A DNA stretch of 64,000 bases from Lycium barbarum (GCF_019175385.1 NC_083339.1:76900307-76964306), one strand, 5' to 3'. Shown: positions 47,257 to 60,609, counted from the first letter of the stretch. The notes: a model not told the origin generated them from the sequence alone. Made by a program: numbers and translations.

Positions 47257-48433
47257 CCCTGTCTGCTGAGCAGCACTACCAGAACCGCTAGCCAAAGGAC
47301 AATCTCTCATAAAGTGGCCCTGACCACCACACGAAAAGCAAGCTCCAGTCGCTCGGTAACACTCCCCGGGATGAGACTTCCCGCAATGAGGACAACGGGG
47401 TCTGGGTGGTCTGGCCTGGCTGGGACCCCTGGGTACCTGTGAACCTGCCACTCTGGAGCTCTGACCGGCCCCAGACGGTCCTGTACTATCGAATCTCCGG
47501 CTGCCTGACTGAGTACCCCGGCCGGAGGGAGGAAAATGCCTGTCTGACTGCTGCTGCTGAGGCTGTCCGCCTCGAGAATCTCCAGCATAACCTGCGGACC
47601 AGCCCTCTTGGGCGGCCTCCTATCTCGATCTCTGCCAGCCGAATCAGACCTGCGACGGTCCTCCATACCCATCGCATAGGCCTGAAGTCGGGAAATGTCC
47701 ATGTCTGCCTGCAATGACACTGCCATACAGCTATCAACCAAATACCGGTCCAATCCCACAACATATCTGTGCATCCGATCGGACATATCTGCTACCACTG
47801 CCGGTGCATATCGGGCCAGAGAATCAAACTCAAGGTTATACTCGCGAACACTCCGACCCCTCTGCTGCAGACGTAAGTGGCTGGAGGGGCACCCTCTCCC
47901 CTAGACAGCTCCCAAGTCTCATACCAGTGGGTAGCCACATCTTGAAGCCGATGCGAAGCCAGCTCAACTGACTCGGTCTCTGAAGCCCTGACCAAGTCCA
48001 GTGAGCGTCGCATCCCCCGAATAAAGTCATGAGGGTCCTCATCGGGCTTAGACCCGAAGAACTCTGGAGGGCCACACAACAGAAACTCCCGAACTCTCAG
48101 GTTGTCCCGCCTGTCATTGTCATCGTCGTCCCTCCGCCCGCGTCTGCGAGCCTGCCCTGCTACCAGCGTAGTCAGCAACTGTACAGCCTCCCTCAGGGTC
48201 CGATCCTCCGCCCCTGGCTGAGGAGCTGGAGTCTCAGGTGCGGGTACACGGACCTCTGGAGCTGCTGAAGGTCCTGCTCGATGCTGTACTAGTGGGGGTG
48301 TAGCGGACCCCTCAGAATGAGGCACATCCTCAGGCAAATCATAAACACGAGCCCGGGTAGCTCGCTGCGCCTGGCTAGTCTCTCCAATCCTCGCCTTGCC
48401 CTTCTGGGCCGCCGTTGCCTTCTTCGGAGGCAT
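47257..48433 (-). pseudogene. Element G gag
   Basis: Starts at MPPKKATAAQKG (48433). It keeps the N-terminus, the charged patch (DDDNDRR) and FFGSKPDEDPHDFIRGM. A deletion of about 76 bp at 47876/47877 removes the region WDQFVTAF...RADRFL of B and shifts the frame. A 1-nt deletion near 47600 (PPKRARS in sisters) shifts it again. The zinc knuckle CFSCGGQGHFMRDC is intact (about 47312-47353). TAA at 47254-47256 (TCA in sisters) ends the piece. The capsid core is therefore incomplete. Confidence 0.88.
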
Positions 48434-48542
48434 CACTGCAAACACAAAGGCGAGTCAGATCAAAATCATCCTAATAGCACAGCTCTATCGCACGATCTAA
48501 GATTCCAAAGAAAGTAACATCCTAAATGCCCTGTAGCTTCCC

Positions 48543-48576
48543 GTTTATGGATGTGGTGCACAACACATCGATAAAC
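48543..48576 (-). promoter_or_regulatory. Element G leader hairpin with GTGCAC loop
   Basis: Same stem and loop as B, minus strand. Confidence 0.5.
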
Positions 48577-48620
48577 AAGACTCTACGAGACACGGCCTGT
48601 AGACATTCCGAGGACAAACC

Positions 48621-48632
48621 GCTCTGATACCA
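48621..48632 (-). promoter_or_regulatory. Element G primer-binding site (initiator tRNA-Met)
   Basis: TGGTATCAGAGC on the minus strand, next to the 5' LTR end at 48637. Confidence 0.9.
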
Positions 48633-48636
48633 CTTT

Positions 48637-51558
48637 TGTCACGACCCAGCCCCGTGGGCCGCGACTGGCACCCTACCTGGGTACCCAGACCGAATCACAC
48701 ATTCATTTTCAGATCCAAACTTATTTCATAATTTTTCGAAATCATATCGAACATAATTGATATCAAATATGTCTTAAGCAGTCGTGCCAAATCAAAATAT
48801 CATATCAAATACAACTGAGCGGCGGAATGGACATCGCCGGTCAAAAGTGCAAATATAAGCATAAGGGCCATTTGGGGCCAGCATAACAAACAGACCGCCT
48901 TAAGACCAGAAAACGGAATCAGACAAACATACATAGGACCCTCGCCCCACATATATGACTACAGGCCTCTACGAACTCAAAACAAAGACATATGGCGAGA
49001 CAGGGCCCCGCCGTACCCAAATAGTCAAATATACCGAATATATACAAAGCAAAAAGAGTCTGTACCAAAAGTGGACTCCGGATCAAATAGGAGTACTCCG
49101 GAATAGCAAGAAGTGAAGCCTACTGCGGAGGATCACCGATATCTGCACCTGCGGGCATAAATCGCAGCCCCCGAAGAAAGGGGGTCAGTACGAAATATGT
49201 ACTGAGTATGTAAAGCACGGAGTACAGAAATATGGATCAAAACCGAAAGCAAATCAAATGTCAGAGTGGAGTACAAATGGGTAGATCTAAATCTATATCG
49301 AAATCATATACGTATACATAATGCAAATGAAATCATGCAAACGCTTAGGAACGTGGTCGCCACTCCGACGCTGGCGCCACACACAGCATAACACCAGAAG
49401 GTTTCAAATCTCCGTACATCCTCGAACACAAACATAATCATAGGTGAGCGTATCGCATCACGTGCCATATCACAGCATAACTCCAAACGGAACCCGGCCC
49501 TATGGCGAAGCCTCGGAAACCGTAACACAGCATACGGCCGAATTATCATAAGGCGCACGAATCAAAACCGGCCCGGGAACCGGTGAACGAAGTCATAATA
49601 AGGCACGAGCGGAGTCGTGAGCAAACCAATGCAATTCGTACTTCAAAATAGCTTTCCAAAACGAAGTAAACCCATAAGTCATATCATAATGCAAAATAGT
49701 CGGATACTTAGCCGATATAAAGTTTCATTTCACAAAACATTTCCAAATAGTACGTATAGCTCAAAACGTAACTTAGCGTATCATAATATTCAAAATACAT
49801 CTCATAGGAGGGAGTTTCACAATCGAAAGTATCGTATCCAACTTTATTCACAAAGATAGCCCAATAAGGCAAATAGGGCGTTTCAGGGTAGCGGGCCCAC
49901 CTCGAGTCAAAGTGAGGTGGCGAGCTTATCTTTACGAACATTTATATGCCAAAGGTCATACATGGTCGTTTCTAGGTTACCCGACCACATTTCGATAGGT
50001 TTCGGACGAGTGGTGGCATTCTAGCCAAAATAGAGCCCTTAGGCTTCAATCGAATTGAATGAATAGTAACTTTTCTGTGGATCGGGTTTCGAGGAGCAGA
50101 AATGCTCCGGAAGTTCTCATATTCGCCTAACATACTAAGATATGCCAAATAAAGGAGTGGAAAGCTTTACATACCTCACAGACGTCGTATGCTCTTCCAA
50201 AAGTCCAGTCCTGTTTCGTCAAAAATCTGCAAATGGTCAAAGTTACCAATTGAGATTCTTAGGCTTAAAAATGCCTTTAACTCCAATTTTGCCTACCGAA
50301 ATTTCGGCAGCATTTCCCCTATAAATCTAACATCCCCGAGGCTTAGCTCGGCTCAAAATGCATCAACCACAACAGCCCACACGTCAACAAACAACACAAA
50401 CAACAATCAAACCATTCTAGCTTCAAGTTCTACTTTGTTATCTAAGTTGGCAACTTTCATTCAAACTTTCAAAGCTCCAATTCTAACTCTACATAATCGA
50501 ATTCATTTCTACATTCAAACTTATACAATCACATCCTAACTACAATCCAAGCCATACACGAAATTACACCAAAATCCATTATTTTCCAGAATTCTTTAAA
50601 ACATCAAAATTCACGACGAACATTCTAATTCACGTCGTTTCATTCCGAATTCATTAACATCATTATAACTTCACATCTAAAGTCTCTAGCACCCAAAATA
50701 TACAATGATATACATAGTGATACCGAAGGTATACGCTTTCCGATAATATCCAAAATCATTTTTCAACGCCAATTTCATTCATCAATTAATCATTTACGAC
50801 ATAAGGGTCACAACAACACATTATACCAACTTAACCAAGATCAATTCACATCAATTTTCCTCTCTATGGCTCACGGCCAATACACACTATACACACACAC
50901 CCACGGCTTTCTATTTATATCAAAATTACGGGATTTCCCTCTATTTCCAATCCTTAACATATTCACATCAATTCTATAACATTAAAGGGGCAAAATTCTT
51001 ACCTTTTCTTGAAAACCCGACTTGTCGTAAACGTCGTTCTTGCGCCAAACTAATTATACCCCGTTGAAGAGGATCTTGAGCACTTCACAACTATGTAGAA
51101 ACTAGGATTTTTGGATCAACAACAAAGCTTGGGAAATTTTCTTTCTCTTTTTCTCTAGCTACGGCCGAACCCTCTTTTGTTGGTGTTCTTGAATTTTATT
51201 TTGTTCTTTAATAATTACCAACTACAAAGTGATATATATCCATAACCTTGGTCATGTGCCTAGCACATGACATTAAAGGGATGGGTTTGGGCCATGGCTA
51301 TGGCCGGCCACCCTCCATTATTTGGGCCTCAATTTTGTGTTGTATTTTTCTTGGCCCAATTCACTAAACGCCCCATTTTGTAATTCCCGAAACTAATTTC
51401 CGAAATTCCAAATTTATTCTCGGCCTTCCCCGAGGTCTTAACATTAATAATTCCATAACCAACATAGTCATATTTACTAAAATCAAAATATGTCCTTATA
51501 ATCCACAAGTCGTAATTATTTCACGATTTCCAATTATACGAAAACACGGGATATAACA
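48637..51558 (-). repeat. Element G 5' LTR
   Basis: Nearly identical to 40642-43563 (offset 7995), with the same landmarks; promoter palindrome 51251-51271. No coding content recognised. Confidence 0.96.
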
Positions 51559-51563
51559 GGGAA

Positions 51564-52380
51564 GTCTCATCCTGGGGAGTGTTATCGAGCTACTGGAGCT
51601 TGTTTTTCGTGCGGTGGTCCGGGCCATTTTATGCGAGATTGTCCGTTGGCTAGCGGTTCTGGTAATGTGGCTCAGCCGACAGGGTCAGCCGCCGGTTCAT
51701 CATCTGCTCCAGCTGTTGCACGCCCTGCAGGGCGAGGTGCGCCGACACCGGCGGGACGCGGTCGAGGCCGCGGTGGTGTTTCAGGTTCTAGCGGTCCCTC
51801 GAACCGCATATACGCATTGGCCAGCCGCCAGGATCAGGAGGCTTCGCCGAATGTCGTCACAGGTACATTACTGGTTTTCTCCAGATCTGTATATGCATTG
51901 ACTGACCCTGGTTCTACTTTATTGTATATTTCCCCGCTTGTTGCTAGTAAAATTGGGATAGTGTCTGAGCCTATAGAGCCATTTGAGGTAGCCACACCGG
52001 TTGGGGACTTTGTTATAGCGAGACAGGTTTATAGGGATTGTTCTGTGACTATATATGATCGTTGCACCAAAGCTGATTTGATAGAATTAGATATGTTGGA
52101 ATTCGATGTTATTATGGGTATGGACTGGTTATCTTCCTATTATGCTAATGTTGACTGCCAGAAGAAGGTAGTCCGTTTTCAGTTTCCAGGGGAACCAGTT
52201 ATAGAGTGGTTCGGATCTACAGCATCGCCGAGGGGTAAGTTTATTTCATACCTCAAGGCTAAGAAGATGATCCAGAAGGTTTATATCTATCATTTGGTTC
52301 GTGTGCACGATACTGTAGCTGAGACACCTACCCTTCAGTCTGTTCCGGTCGTTAATGAATTCCCAGATGTATTTCCTGAC
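51564..52380 (+). pseudogene. Element E gag zinc knuckle (rest) and protease
   Basis: Continues gag piece 2 after [27 protein letters not shown] completes the knuckle, then a Gly/Arg-rich linker and the protease with [12 protein letters not shown] (catalytic Asp 51904-51906; the residue before it is Thr instead of the usual Ile), [30 protein letters not shown]. No stop in this stretch. The frame is continuous with RT. Confidence 0.88.
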
Positions 52381-53790
52381 GAGCTTCCTGGCCTTCCGCC
52401 TGAGCGGGAGATTGATTTTACTATAGAGTTGTTGCCAGACACGCAGCCTATATCTATTCCTCCGTACAGGATGGCACCAGCTGAATTGAAGGAGTTGAAG
52501 GAGCAGCTGAAAGATTTGTTGGATAAGGGCTTTATTAGACCCAGCACATCACCCTAGGGAGCGCCGGTATTATTTGTGAGAAAGAAAGATGGGTCACTGC
52601 GGATGTGTATTGATCATCGGCAACTGAATAAGGTGACTATAAAGAATAAATATCCCCTCCCCCAGATTGATGATTTGTTTGATCAGTTGCAGGGTGCTAA
52701 ATATTTTTCGAAGGTAGATCTGCGCTCAGGTTATCATCAGGTGCGAGTGCGAGAATCAGATATCCCGAAGACTGCTTTCAGGACCCGGTACGGGCATTAT
52801 GAATTCAGAGTTATGTCTTTCGGGTTGACTAATGCTCCAGCGATATTTATGGATCTCATGAATCGGGTATTTCGGCCTTTCTTGGATATGTTTGTTATTG
52901 TGTTCATTGACGATATTCTGATTTACTCGCGATCAGCCGAGGAGCATTCGGATCATTTGAGGACGGTACTTGGTATTCTCCGTCAACAGAAATTATATGT
53001 TAAATTCTCCAAATGTGAATTCTGGTTAACTTCTGTGGCATTCTTGGGCCATATTGTCGGCGCAGACGGTATTCGGGTCGATACGCAGAAGATTGAGGCT
53101 GTACAGAATTGGCACAGGCCTACTACACCGACAGAGGTGCGCAGTTTTCTGGGATTAGCCAGGTATTATCGCAGGTTCGTGGAGAATGTTTCTTCTATTG
53201 CAGCACCACTGACGAAGCTTACTCAGAAAGTAGCGAAATTTTTGTGGACCGATGCCTGCGAGCGCAGCTTCTAGATGTTGAAAGAAACGTTAGTTTCAGC
53301 ACCAGTTTTGACTCTTCTAGAGGGATCAGATGGGTATGTTGTCTATTGTGACGCCTCTGGTATTGGGATAGGTTGTGTGTTGATGCAGCACGGTCGAGTC
53401 ATAGCCTATGCTTCCCGGCAGCTCAGACCGCACGAGAAGAATTATCCCACTCATGATCTTGAGTTGGCCGCAGTCATTCATGCTTTGAAGATTTGGCGGC
53501 ATTATTTATATGGGGTCCATGTCGATATTTATACGGACCATAAGAGTCTCCAGTACATCTTTAAGCAGAAAGAATTGAATTTGCGGCAGCGGAGATGGCT
53601 TGAGCTACTGAAGGATTATGACGTTGATATTCTGTAGCATCCTGGAAAGCCAATGTGGTAGCGGATGCACTTAGCCGCAAGTCTATGGGCAGCTTGGCTG
53701 ATGTACCATCTGGTAAGAAATATTTGGTTCGTGATATTCATCAGCTGGCCAGCCTTGGAGTTCGTTTGGCAGATTCTGGAGATTCTGGGA
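52381..53790 (+). pseudogene. Element E reverse transcriptase and RNase H
   Basis: [65 protein letters not shown] (about 52905-52916). RNase [32 protein letters not shown]. Lesions: TAG 52555-52557 (TGG of SPWGAP), TAG 53272-53274 (CAG of RSFQML), TAG 53635-53637 (Tyr codon of ILYHPG) and a 1-nt deletion near 53647. Four breaks separate RT from integrase. Confidence 0.9.
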
Positions 53791-55289
53791 TTTCTGTTCG
53801 TGCAGTTGCTGAATCATCTATTATAGTAGAGGTAAAGCAGCGTCAGTTTGAAGATCCTACTCTGATTCAGTACAGAGATGTGGCCCTTAATAAAGAAAAG
53901 ACTCCGTTTGAAATTTCGCCTGAAGGGGTATTATTGTTCGACGGCAGATTCTGTGTACCGGACGTTGCGGGCGTACGGCGGCAGATTATGGGCGAGGCAC
54001 ATAATGCACGGTATTCTGTTCATCCTGGTTCCACTAAGATGTATCGTGATCTCAGGTGTTTGTATTGGTGGGACGATATGAAGAAAGATATTGCCGAGTT
54101 CGTTAGTCAGTGCCCGAATTGCCAGCAAGTTAAGATTGAACATCAGAAGCCCGGTGGATTATTACAGGAGATGGAAATTCCAGCCTGGAAATGGGAGATG
54201 ATTAATATGGACTTCGTGGTTGGGTTACCGCGCACTCTACGCAGGTACGACTCTATTTGGGTTATTGTTGACAGGCTGACGAAATCAGCCCATTTCCTTC
54301 CGGTCCGGACTACGTATTCGGCTGAGGACTATGCTAGATTTTATATCAGAGAGATAGTCAGACTTCACGGAGTCCCTATATCTATTATTACTGACCGAGG
54401 TGCCCAGTTTACGGCAAATTTCTGGAGGTCATTTCAGGAGGGATTGGGGACTCAGGTGAGCCTCAGTACAACTTTTCATCCTCAGTCCGACGGGCAGGCC
54501 GAGCACACTATTCAGACGCTCGAAGATATGTTGCGGGCCTGCGTTATTGATTTCAGAGGCAGCTGGGATGATCATTTGCAGCTTATTGAGTTTACCTATA
54601 ATAACAGTTATCACTCCAACATTCAAATGGCACCGTATGAAGCCCTTTATGGCAGAAAATGCAGATCTCCTATTGGCTGGTTTGACGTGGGCGAAACTAA
54701 GCTGATTGGGCCAGATGTGATCCAGGAAGTAGTAGATAAGGTAAAGCTTATTCGGGAGCGATTATTGGCTGCACAGAGTCGACATAAAGCATATGCAGAC
54801 AGACGACGTCGACCACTAGAGTTCCAGATTGGCGACTGGGTATTTCTGAAGGTGTCGCCTATGAAGGGTGTTATGAGATTCGGTAAAAAGGGTAAGTTAA
54901 GCCCGCGGTATATCGGGCTGTATCAGATCATTCGGAAGATAGGCGAGGTCACCTATGAGCTAGACTTACCATCCGATTTGGAGGTCGTACACCCGGTATT
55001 TCATGTGTCTATGCTGCGAAAATGTATTGGTGATCCTTCCAGGATATTCCCAGTGGATGATATTCAGGTAACGGAGCATTTGTCTTATGAAGAGCAGTCT
55101 GTAACTATTCTGGATCGGCAGGTCAGGAGACTACGCACTAAGGAAGTGCCTTCTGTTAAAGTCCTGTGGCGCAACAACAATCGGGAAGAGATGACTTGGG
55201 AGGCGGAGGACGAGATGAAGAAGAAATACCCCCACTTGTTTCCTGCAGCCACAGGTAATTTAAACCTTCAAATTTGTTGTATTGATTGA
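53791..55289 (+). pseudogene. Element E integrase and chromodomain
   Basis: Part of an open stretch from 53655 to TGA 55287-55289 (544 codons from the first ATG-like start). Zinc-binding [11 protein letters not shown] core [32 protein letters not shown] (His for Arg after the Glu), GKKGKLSPRYIGLYQIIRKIG (Leu for Pro in the GPY motif), chromodomain RQVRRLRTKEVPSVKVLW and EEMTWEAEDEMKKKYPHLF. The domain is intact but is not linked in frame to RT. Confidence 0.9.
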
Positions 55290-55351
55290 CGAATTAATTG
55301 TGTGTGCTAACTATAAAGGGAGACTCCCCCGTTATATTATAAGACTAATTT

Positions 55352-55387
55352 AACATTCGGGGACGAATGTTCTTAAGGGGGGGAGAA
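55352..55387 (+). promoter_or_regulatory. Element E pre-PPT hairpin and polypurine tract
   Basis: Hairpin AACATTCG-GGGA-CGAATGTT (55352-55371), polypurine tract AAGGGGGGGAGAA (55375-55387). Confidence 0.8.
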
Positions 55388-58302
55388 TGTTATGTCCCGT
55401 GTTTTCGCATAATTGGAAATCGAGAAAATAATTAAGACTTGTGGGTTACAAGGCAATAAATTGATTTTAGTTAATATGCCTATGTCGTTTGTGAAATTAT
55501 AGGTGTAAATACATTGGGGAAGGCCGAGGGTAAATTTGGAATTTCAGAAATTAGTTTCGGGAATTTGCAAAACGGGATTTCAACAAATTGGGCCAAGAAA
55601 AATTGAACAAAAATTTAGGCCCAAGTCCTTGGGGTGGCCGGCCAAGAGGCCTAGGCCCAAGCCCCTTTAATGGTCATGTGAGTTCCATGTGCTCACTAAT
55701 TGACCATGTATTTATCCATGTATATCTATAGAAGAATCAAGAAGCAAGACAAAACTCAACTTTGAGCTTATACTCCCTCTTTCGGCCGAACCCCTACTTA
55801 GAGAAAGAAATTTTTTTTGCAAGCTTGCTTCCAATCTTAAAAATCTTGTTCTTCCCATATTTGTAGTGTACTCAAGGCGCTCTTCAACGGGATACGATTA
55901 GTTTGGCGAAAGGAGCACGTTTGCGACAAGTCGGATATTCAAGAAAAGGTAAGAATTTTGCCACTTTGATGTTATGGAATTTGTATGAATATGATAAGGA
56001 TTGAGAATAGACGAGAACTTCGTAGTTTTGGTGTGAGTATGAAACCGTGGGTGTGTGTGTATGTGGTGTTGTGGCCGTGAGTTAGGTGGATTGGAAGGGA
56101 AGGCGAATTGGATTCTATTTAGTTCGTTAGTTGCGTCGTTGTGACATTTATGACGTAAATGAATGTTTAACAAATTGAGTTGGTGTTGAAAATGATTGCG
56201 GATTATTATGGGAAAGTATATGATTTCGGTATATTTGTGTATATCATTGTATAATTATGATATTAAGGCTTTAAATGTGACTTATGGTTGTTGTTAATGA
56301 ATTTGGAATGAAACAATGTAAGTTGGAATGTTCGTCGGAATTTTTGATGTTTCGGGCGAAATATGGAAAGTAAGGAACTTCTTGAAATTATGTATAGTGT
56401 TTGGAACCTAATTGGGATGTGCTTGAATAACCTTGAATGGGTGAATGAATACAATAAGGTGAACATTAGTTTGGTATTGTGAAGTTTGAATGAAAGTTGT
56501 CAACTTATATAGTAAGGAAGAATATTGAAGTTAAAGTGCTTTAGTTGTGGTTTGTGTTGTTTGTGATGTTTGGGTTGTTGTTGTTGATGTATTTTGAGCC
56601 GAGCTAAGTCTCGGGGGTGTTAGATATATAGGGGAAATGCTGCCGAAATTTCGGTAGGCAAAAAAAATGAAGTCAATGGGATTTTTAAGCTTAAGAATCT
56701 CTAATAGGTAACTTTGACCAATTGCAGATTCTGGACGAATCGGGATTTGAGTTTGGGGTGAGCATAAGACGTTTATAAGGTATGTAAAGCTTCCCACTTC
56801 TTCTTTTGGCATGTCTTAGTATGTTAGGTTGATATCGGAATCCCGAGAGCAATTCTGCTCCTCGAAATCCGATCTAGAAAATGGCTACTATTCATTCAAT
56901 TCAATTGAAGCCTAATGTTCCTATTTTGGCTAGAAAGCAATCAAACGTCCGAAACTTATGCAAATGCAATCGGATTACTTTGAAATCTTTATGTATGATC
57001 TTATAGACCCGAAATGTTCATAAATTATGTTCGCCACCTCGACTTGACACGGGGTGGGCCCGCTAACCCCGAGATGCCTTATTTGTCCTACTAGGCTCTC
57101 TTTTTGGATAAGCTTCGACAAAGAATCTTCGATTTTGAAATTGTCCCCTATGAAATAATGTTCGGAACACTATGATGTAACAAACTATGTTTTGAGCCAT
57201 ACGTACCACTTTGGAAACATTTTGTGAAATAAACTTTCGTACTAACTAATTATTTGACTATTTTGGTTAATGAACTGACTTATGAATTAATCAAGTTTTG
57301 AAAGGCTATTTTAATATACAAAATGCATTGTCTGCTCACGACTCCGCTCGTGCCTTATTATGACTTCGTTCACCGGTTCCCGGGCCGGTTATGATTCGTG
57401 CGCTCTATGATGATTCGGCCGTATGCTGTGTTACGGTTCCCCGAGGCCTTGCCATAGGGCCGGGTTCCGTTTGGAGTTATGCTGTGATATGGCTGTGATG
57501 TGATACGCTCATATGTGTGTGTTCAGGGCTGTACTGAGATTTGAACCTTCTGGTGTTATGCTGTGTGTGGCACCAGCGTCGGAGTGGTGACCACGTTCCT
57601 GAGCTTTGCATGATTTTGTTTGCATTATGTATATATGATTTTGATAAACATTTGATATACTGTTTGGCATTTCTCTCTTCTGTATTCTGTTTGCTTTCAG
57701 TTGTGGCCTACATTTTTGTACTCCATGCTTTACATACTCAGTACATCTTTCGTACTGACCCCCTTTCTTCGGGGGCTGTGTTTCATGCCCGCAGGTACAG
57801 ACGTCGGTGATCCACCACTGTAGGCTCCACTTCTGCTATTTCGGAGTACTCCCTTGATTCGGAGTCCACTTTTGGTATATATATCTTTCGCCATGTATAT
57901 ATTTCTGCATATATGACTATTTGGGTACGGCGGGGCCCTGTCCCGTCATATGATTCTGTCGGTCAGTTACAGGTTTGTGGACATGTCTGTGGGTTATGGT
58001 CTATCTGTATGCTTATGTGTATATGTTGTTTGGGCGATCCCATGTGCCGAGGCGGCCGGTCCGCATATGTTTATACAATGCCTTGTTTGCCCTGTGTGGC
58101 CTTTGCTGGTGTTTGCTGTGTGCAGGATCATTCTGGATAGTCCGAAAAAAACAAAGGACACTTTGCCGAAATTTTTCTGGGAATTGTCTAAATTTGGAAT
58201 ATAGCCTTGTCGGCTTCTGCTATGTGTTTGAATACGTTTGATAGATGGGTTTGGGTGCCCAGATCGGGCACTAGTCACGGCCTACGGGGTTGGGTCGTGA
58301 CA
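55388..58302 (+). repeat. Element E 3' LTR
   Basis: Pairs with 33328-36243. Donor-like AAG|GTAAGA at 55949, CCGAAATTTCGG near 56644, double hairpin about 57735-57796. No coding content recognised. Confidence 0.95.
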
Positions 58303-58573
58303 CACCGAGTCCCATAATTGGCCGGATATAGTATATGATATGGACATGCATAATTTTCATCTCGTAAGGCACAGGTGCATTGGTATCCTTGATTATCATA
58401 CTTGCCTTCTGTTACCTTTTATTCAGTCTTGATCTTCTTTACTGTATTTCATGCTTTATATACTCAGTACATATCTAGTACTGACCCCCTTTCTTCGGGG
58501 GGCTGTGTTTCATACCCGCAGGTACAGACACTCGGTTTGATGATCCTCCAGCTTAGGACTCCATGCTCAGCTA
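58303..58573 (+). repeat. Element D 3' LTR, right part (after E), truncated
   Basis: Begins with the second CACCG copy and continues the D LTR hairpin unit (CACCGAGTCCCATAATTGG), then the TCAGTAC double hairpin (about 58464-58522). It ends where the inverted copy H2 begins, so the last few hundred bases of D's LTR are absent. Confidence 0.75.
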
Positions 58574-60609
58574 AGTCTACATCAAAAGATCTGTACCAAA
58601 ATAATCTAGGCTCCGGAACAATGGAGCTCTCCAAAACAGCTGAGCAGAAGTCCTAAGCTGGAGGATCACCAAACCGAGTGTCTGTACCTGCGAGCATGAA
58701 ACGCAGCCCCCCGAAGAAAGGGGGTCAGTACGAGATATGTACTGAGTATATAAAGCATGAAATACAATAAATAAAATGATAACTGAATAAAAGATTACAG
58801 GAGGCAAGTATTATAATCAAAGATACCAATGCACCTGTGCCTTACGAGATGAGAATCATGCATGTCTGTATCATATACCATACCGGGTCCATTATGGGAC
58901 TCGATGAATAAAGTCATCATATACCATACCCGGCCCATCATGGGACACGGTGCCATAATCATATCATCATATATACACATACGTACCCGGCCCTCTAGTG
59001 AGGGCCTCAGTGAACAATGCAGTGAAACTGTGCACGAAAGCATACCCGGCCCGGGACTCGGTGAAAGATATAATAACGGCATGCACGAGTAGAATAATGA
59101 GCAACCATATGCAAACTATATCATTATTGGGGCTCAATAGAATAATTAGAATGAACTAACACTTGAGAATCAAAGACAACAATCATGTCAAGTACCCCTC
59201 GAATATCACTATGGATTATATCAAATAGAACTTCAGGAATCATAAACACGTATCAGGAAATAATGAAATAACTTCTGGAAATCAAGAACATTAGCCATCC
59301 TAGTGTCTCTAAGAATAGGAGCTTCTCTAGAGTTTATACATTCGTCGTCTGTTTGTCTCACATAGATCATGCCAAAAAGAAAAAAGGGTTTGCTTTACAT
59401 GCCTTTGACGTTTAATCTGTGATTGATATGTATACGCTGCCCGAAGTACCTCAACCTATATTAAGACGTTAAGAACTATAGTTAAGTTACAGAAAGGCTT
59501 AAAACGTATCGAAGTTAGTAACTCATTTCTAGGAAATTGGGCGGCATTTCCCCTATATCGTTCACTTCCCTCACATCCAAGCTAACTATACCACAACCAG
59601 AACGACATCAACAACTACATGTCCAAGTTACCATATCTATATCAAGAACTAGTCAAAACAAGGTCCAAGAACACCTAATCCAATTCATGTCTCAACAATC
59701 TCATAAAAACAACTACAACTTTAAATATCAAGATTCCTTCAATTTTAACACATAATCCATAAAAACAACCAAACCTAATCCACCATTTTTAAATTAAGAC
59801 AACTCCTATTCTGCCCGATTACAACGTCAACAATAATCATGCAATTTTCTTACTTCCAATTTCGTCTAATACAATTTAATCTCTCCATTACAACATCATA
59901 ACTCCAATTACATTACAAGAAGAAGAAATCTTACCTTAAATTAGTTAGGACAGATTCTACAATTACTTGCACCAGTTGTACCACTTCTTCTTTCTCAATT
60001 TTAATTCTAACGTGGCAGCTCTATCCTATAGGAACAAGGTCTTGAATTCAAAAGAATAAGAAAGTTGCTGCTCACTTTATCAAGGAGAGGGCTGGAACGT
60101 TTTTGCCTTATGAACAAGAAAAATTGAACATGCTACCTACTCCTAATTTCAACAAGAAAATGAAACTAGAACATTAAATTTCCCTTCCAATCACTTGGAG
60201 TTAGCCATGAGCAGCCATGGTTGTTTGGTTCTTGCTTTCAATTGAATTGGAGAAGATGAAATGAAGTGTATGACTACTAATTATTCATCACTTAAATATA
60301 TATATGCTGCCTCCCCAGTTGACATGTGTCCCCACTATGGCATGCACAAATCAAATTCAGCCATGTTGTAGTTGGGCCCACTTAGTGGTCTAATTAAGTT
60401 AATTAATCATTAATTCCCACTTAACAATCTAATCATGGTTAATTAATCCCTAATCTTTGCTAATGTTTCTACACTAATTGTAATTAATGTGCAAACCATG
60501 CACTATTAAAATCGGGATTTAAAAGTCCTTGTCTCAAAATAATCTTGTCCTTGAACTTATTTCGATTAGCTTATGAATAATCCACCGTGCAAAAATACGG
60601 GATATAACA
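58574..60609 (-). repeat. H2: LTR in inverted orientation, 3' end missing
   Basis: Read on the minus strand it starts TGTTATATCCCG at 60609 and runs leftward. It has a donor-like AAG|GTAAGA at 59933-59934, four CACCGAG-type hairpin units (58886-59064) and the double hairpin near 58690-58745. Its 3' half is related to the D LTR, and it forms an inverted repeat of about 270 bp with 58303-58573. No pol or gag is attached, so it is a solo or remnant LTR. Confidence 0.75.

Larger units (their letters stand above)
40642..51558 (-). mobile_element. Element G: youngest chromovirus copy, nested in E gag, minus strand
   Basis: LTRs 40642-43563 and 48637-51558 (2922 bp each) with target duplication GGGAA at 40637-40641 and 51559-51563. 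About eight LTR mismatches were seen by eye (about 0.3 %), the lowest in the window. Structure: primer site, leader hairpin, gag-pol, polypurine tract, all on the minus strand. Despite its youth it carries two internal deletions, one 1-nt frameshift and one stop. Confidence 0.96.
33328..58302 (+). mobile_element. Element E: chromovirus LTR retrotransposon nested in D 3' LTR, itself split by F and G
   Basis: LTRs 33328-36243 (2916 bp) and 55388-58302 (2915 bp), TG...CA ends, target duplication CACCG at 33323-33327 and 58303-58307. Removing F and G with one duplication each leaves 10,991 bp, matching B and G in length and gene order. About 60 LTR mismatches were seen by eye (about 2 %), so E is older than G, which lies inside it. 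Confidence 0.95.

Noticed and set aside
59537..59755. Short + strand frame within H2
   Set aside because: Lies in LTR sequence, low complexity, no homologue in the other LTRs.
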